This document shows positions 16,098-16,404 of a DNA stretch of 16,404 bases, one piece after another (position 1 is the first letter of the stretch; each line of letters opens with the position of its first letter). The position numbers were made by a program, and so were the translations under genes. The notes under the pieces were generated by a model. That model was not told the DNA's origin, made no database searches, and saw only the letters and a program-made list of their open reading frames with translations. This DNA is from JAFGWO01 sp965603295. Lineage in GTDB: Bacteria > BMS3Abin14. The stretch spans positions 1 through 16,404 of the forward strand of contig CBFDCL010000048.1 of assembly GCA_965603295.1 (NCBI GenBank). Direction: 5' to 3'.

Positions 16098-16190
16098 TGG
16101 CAGGCCAGGAGGGATTCGAACCCCCAACACCCGGTTTTGGAGACCGGTGCTCTAACCGTTAGAGCTACTGGCCTTTTTCCGACAGGCGAT
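16081..16190 (-). repeat. Inverted repeat enclosing tRNA-Trp
   Basis: ATCGCCTGT at 16081-16089 and its exact complement ACAGGCGAT at 16182-16190 lie on either side of the tRNA gene. In the transcript they would pair as a 9-bp helix, extendable by GG/CC past one bulged base, and so bring the tRNA's leader and trailer together. This resembles processing stalks around rRNA and some tRNAs; that role is inference. Confidence 0.6.
16098..16174 (-). tRNA. trnW: tRNA-Trp (anticodon CCA)
   Basis: A full cloverleaf folds on the minus strand. The acceptor stem is AGGCCAG/CTGGCCT, the D stem GCTC/GAGC, and the anticodon stem CCGGT/ACCGG around the loop CTCCAAA (anticodon CCA). A 5-nt variable region follows, then a T arm with TTCGAAT and one G-U pair in its stem. 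The discriminator base is G and the 3' CCA is encoded in the DNA (74 nt plus CCA). Its position between rpmG and secE is common in bacteria and implies processing from the polycistronic transcript. Confidence 0.97.
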
Positions 16191-16199
16191 TAAGCGGGG

Positions 16200-16349
16200 C
16201 TATTTCGTTTCCTTGTGACTCCTATGTCCACCACAGAAACGACAGTATTTCTTAATCTCCAACCGTTCGGTTGTATTCTTTTTGTTTTTCGTCGTGGAAT
16301 AGTTCCGCTGCTTGCAGTCGGTGCATTCCAACGTAATGATCACACGCAT
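16200..16349 (-). CDS. rpmG: 50S ribosomal protein L33
   Basis: L33 is a small 50S protein near the E site. The frame gives 49 residues, beginning MRVIITLECTDCKQRNY and ending CRFCGGHRSHKETK, the normal family length. Two CXXC pairs (C9/C12 and C36/C39) mark the zinc-binding form, as opposed to the cysteine-free form some bacteria use when zinc is scarce. The ATG at 16349 has AAGG four bases upstream. The stop lies 25 bp before tRNA-Trp. It is complete. Confidence 0.96.
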   Translation of the reverse strand: MRVIITLECTDCKQRNYSTTKNKKNTTERLEIKKYCRFCGGHRSHKETK

Positions 16350-16404
16350 TTCGCCTTGACTCCGATCTTTCCCTGCGGATATCCGGCTGCCGGACCCGCG
16401 GTTC
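16350..16404 (-). other. Region upstream of rpmG
   Basis: Only 55 bp are available. They contain a small stem TCCGG/CCGGA with a 3-nt loop (16382-16394) and the rpmG ribosome site. The preceding gene, often a second tuf copy in related clusters, is not visible. Confidence 0.3.

Overview
The window is a bacterial core-translation and transcription cluster. Every supported gene lies on the minus strand. Read in the direction of transcription (right to left) the order is rpmG (L33), tRNA-Trp(CCA), secE, nusG, rplK (L11), rplA (L1), rplJ (L10), rplL (L7/L12), rpoB, rpoC, rpsL (S12), rpsG (S7), fusA (EF-G) and tuf (EF-Tu, cut by the left edge). This is the classic rif/str arrangement. I see no mobile element, CRISPR array, restriction or defence gene, prophage fragment or unknown protein-coding gene. 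I looked for a previously undescribed system and did not find one; the points of interest are in the non-coding joints and in the partial tuf gene.

Organism: a moderately GC-rich bacterium. RpoB has the long insertion before its active-site region and RpoC has a long insertion after the TFHIGG trigger-loop motif, both as in Proteobacteria. SecE is a short single-helix form. EF-Tu and RpoC resemble what I know from the deltaproteobacterial group (Desulfobacterota and relatives). That placement is inference from remembered sequences, not from a search.

Layout. 16098-16404: rpmG and tRNA-Trp, the tRNA flanked by a 9-bp inverted repeat. 15308-16038: secE-nusG, which link protein export and transcription elongation. 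14009-15225: rplK-rplA. 13659-14008: a 350-bp gap full of stem-loops that probably holds the L10 autoregulatory leader. 12698-13658: rplJ-rplL. 12593-12697: a very strong hairpin between rplL and rpoB, where other bacteria have an attenuator and RNase III site. 8411-12592 and 4132-8247: the RNA polymerase beta and beta' subunits, separated by 163 bp with another strong hairpin. 3717-4131: a 415-bp gap with a run of palindromes just after rpoC, then a consensus sigma-70 promoter (TTGACA, 17 bp, TAATAT) and a leader of about 205 nt for the str operon. 1-3716: rpsL, rpsG, fusA and tuf, tightly packed.

Together the genes supply the ribosomal stalk (L10, L7/L12, L11, and the L1 protuberance), the decoding-centre proteins S12 and S7, the two elongation GTPases, the core RNA polymerase with its elongation factor NusG, and the SecE translocon subunit. 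Co-expression is probably tuned by the leader and attenuator structures described below.
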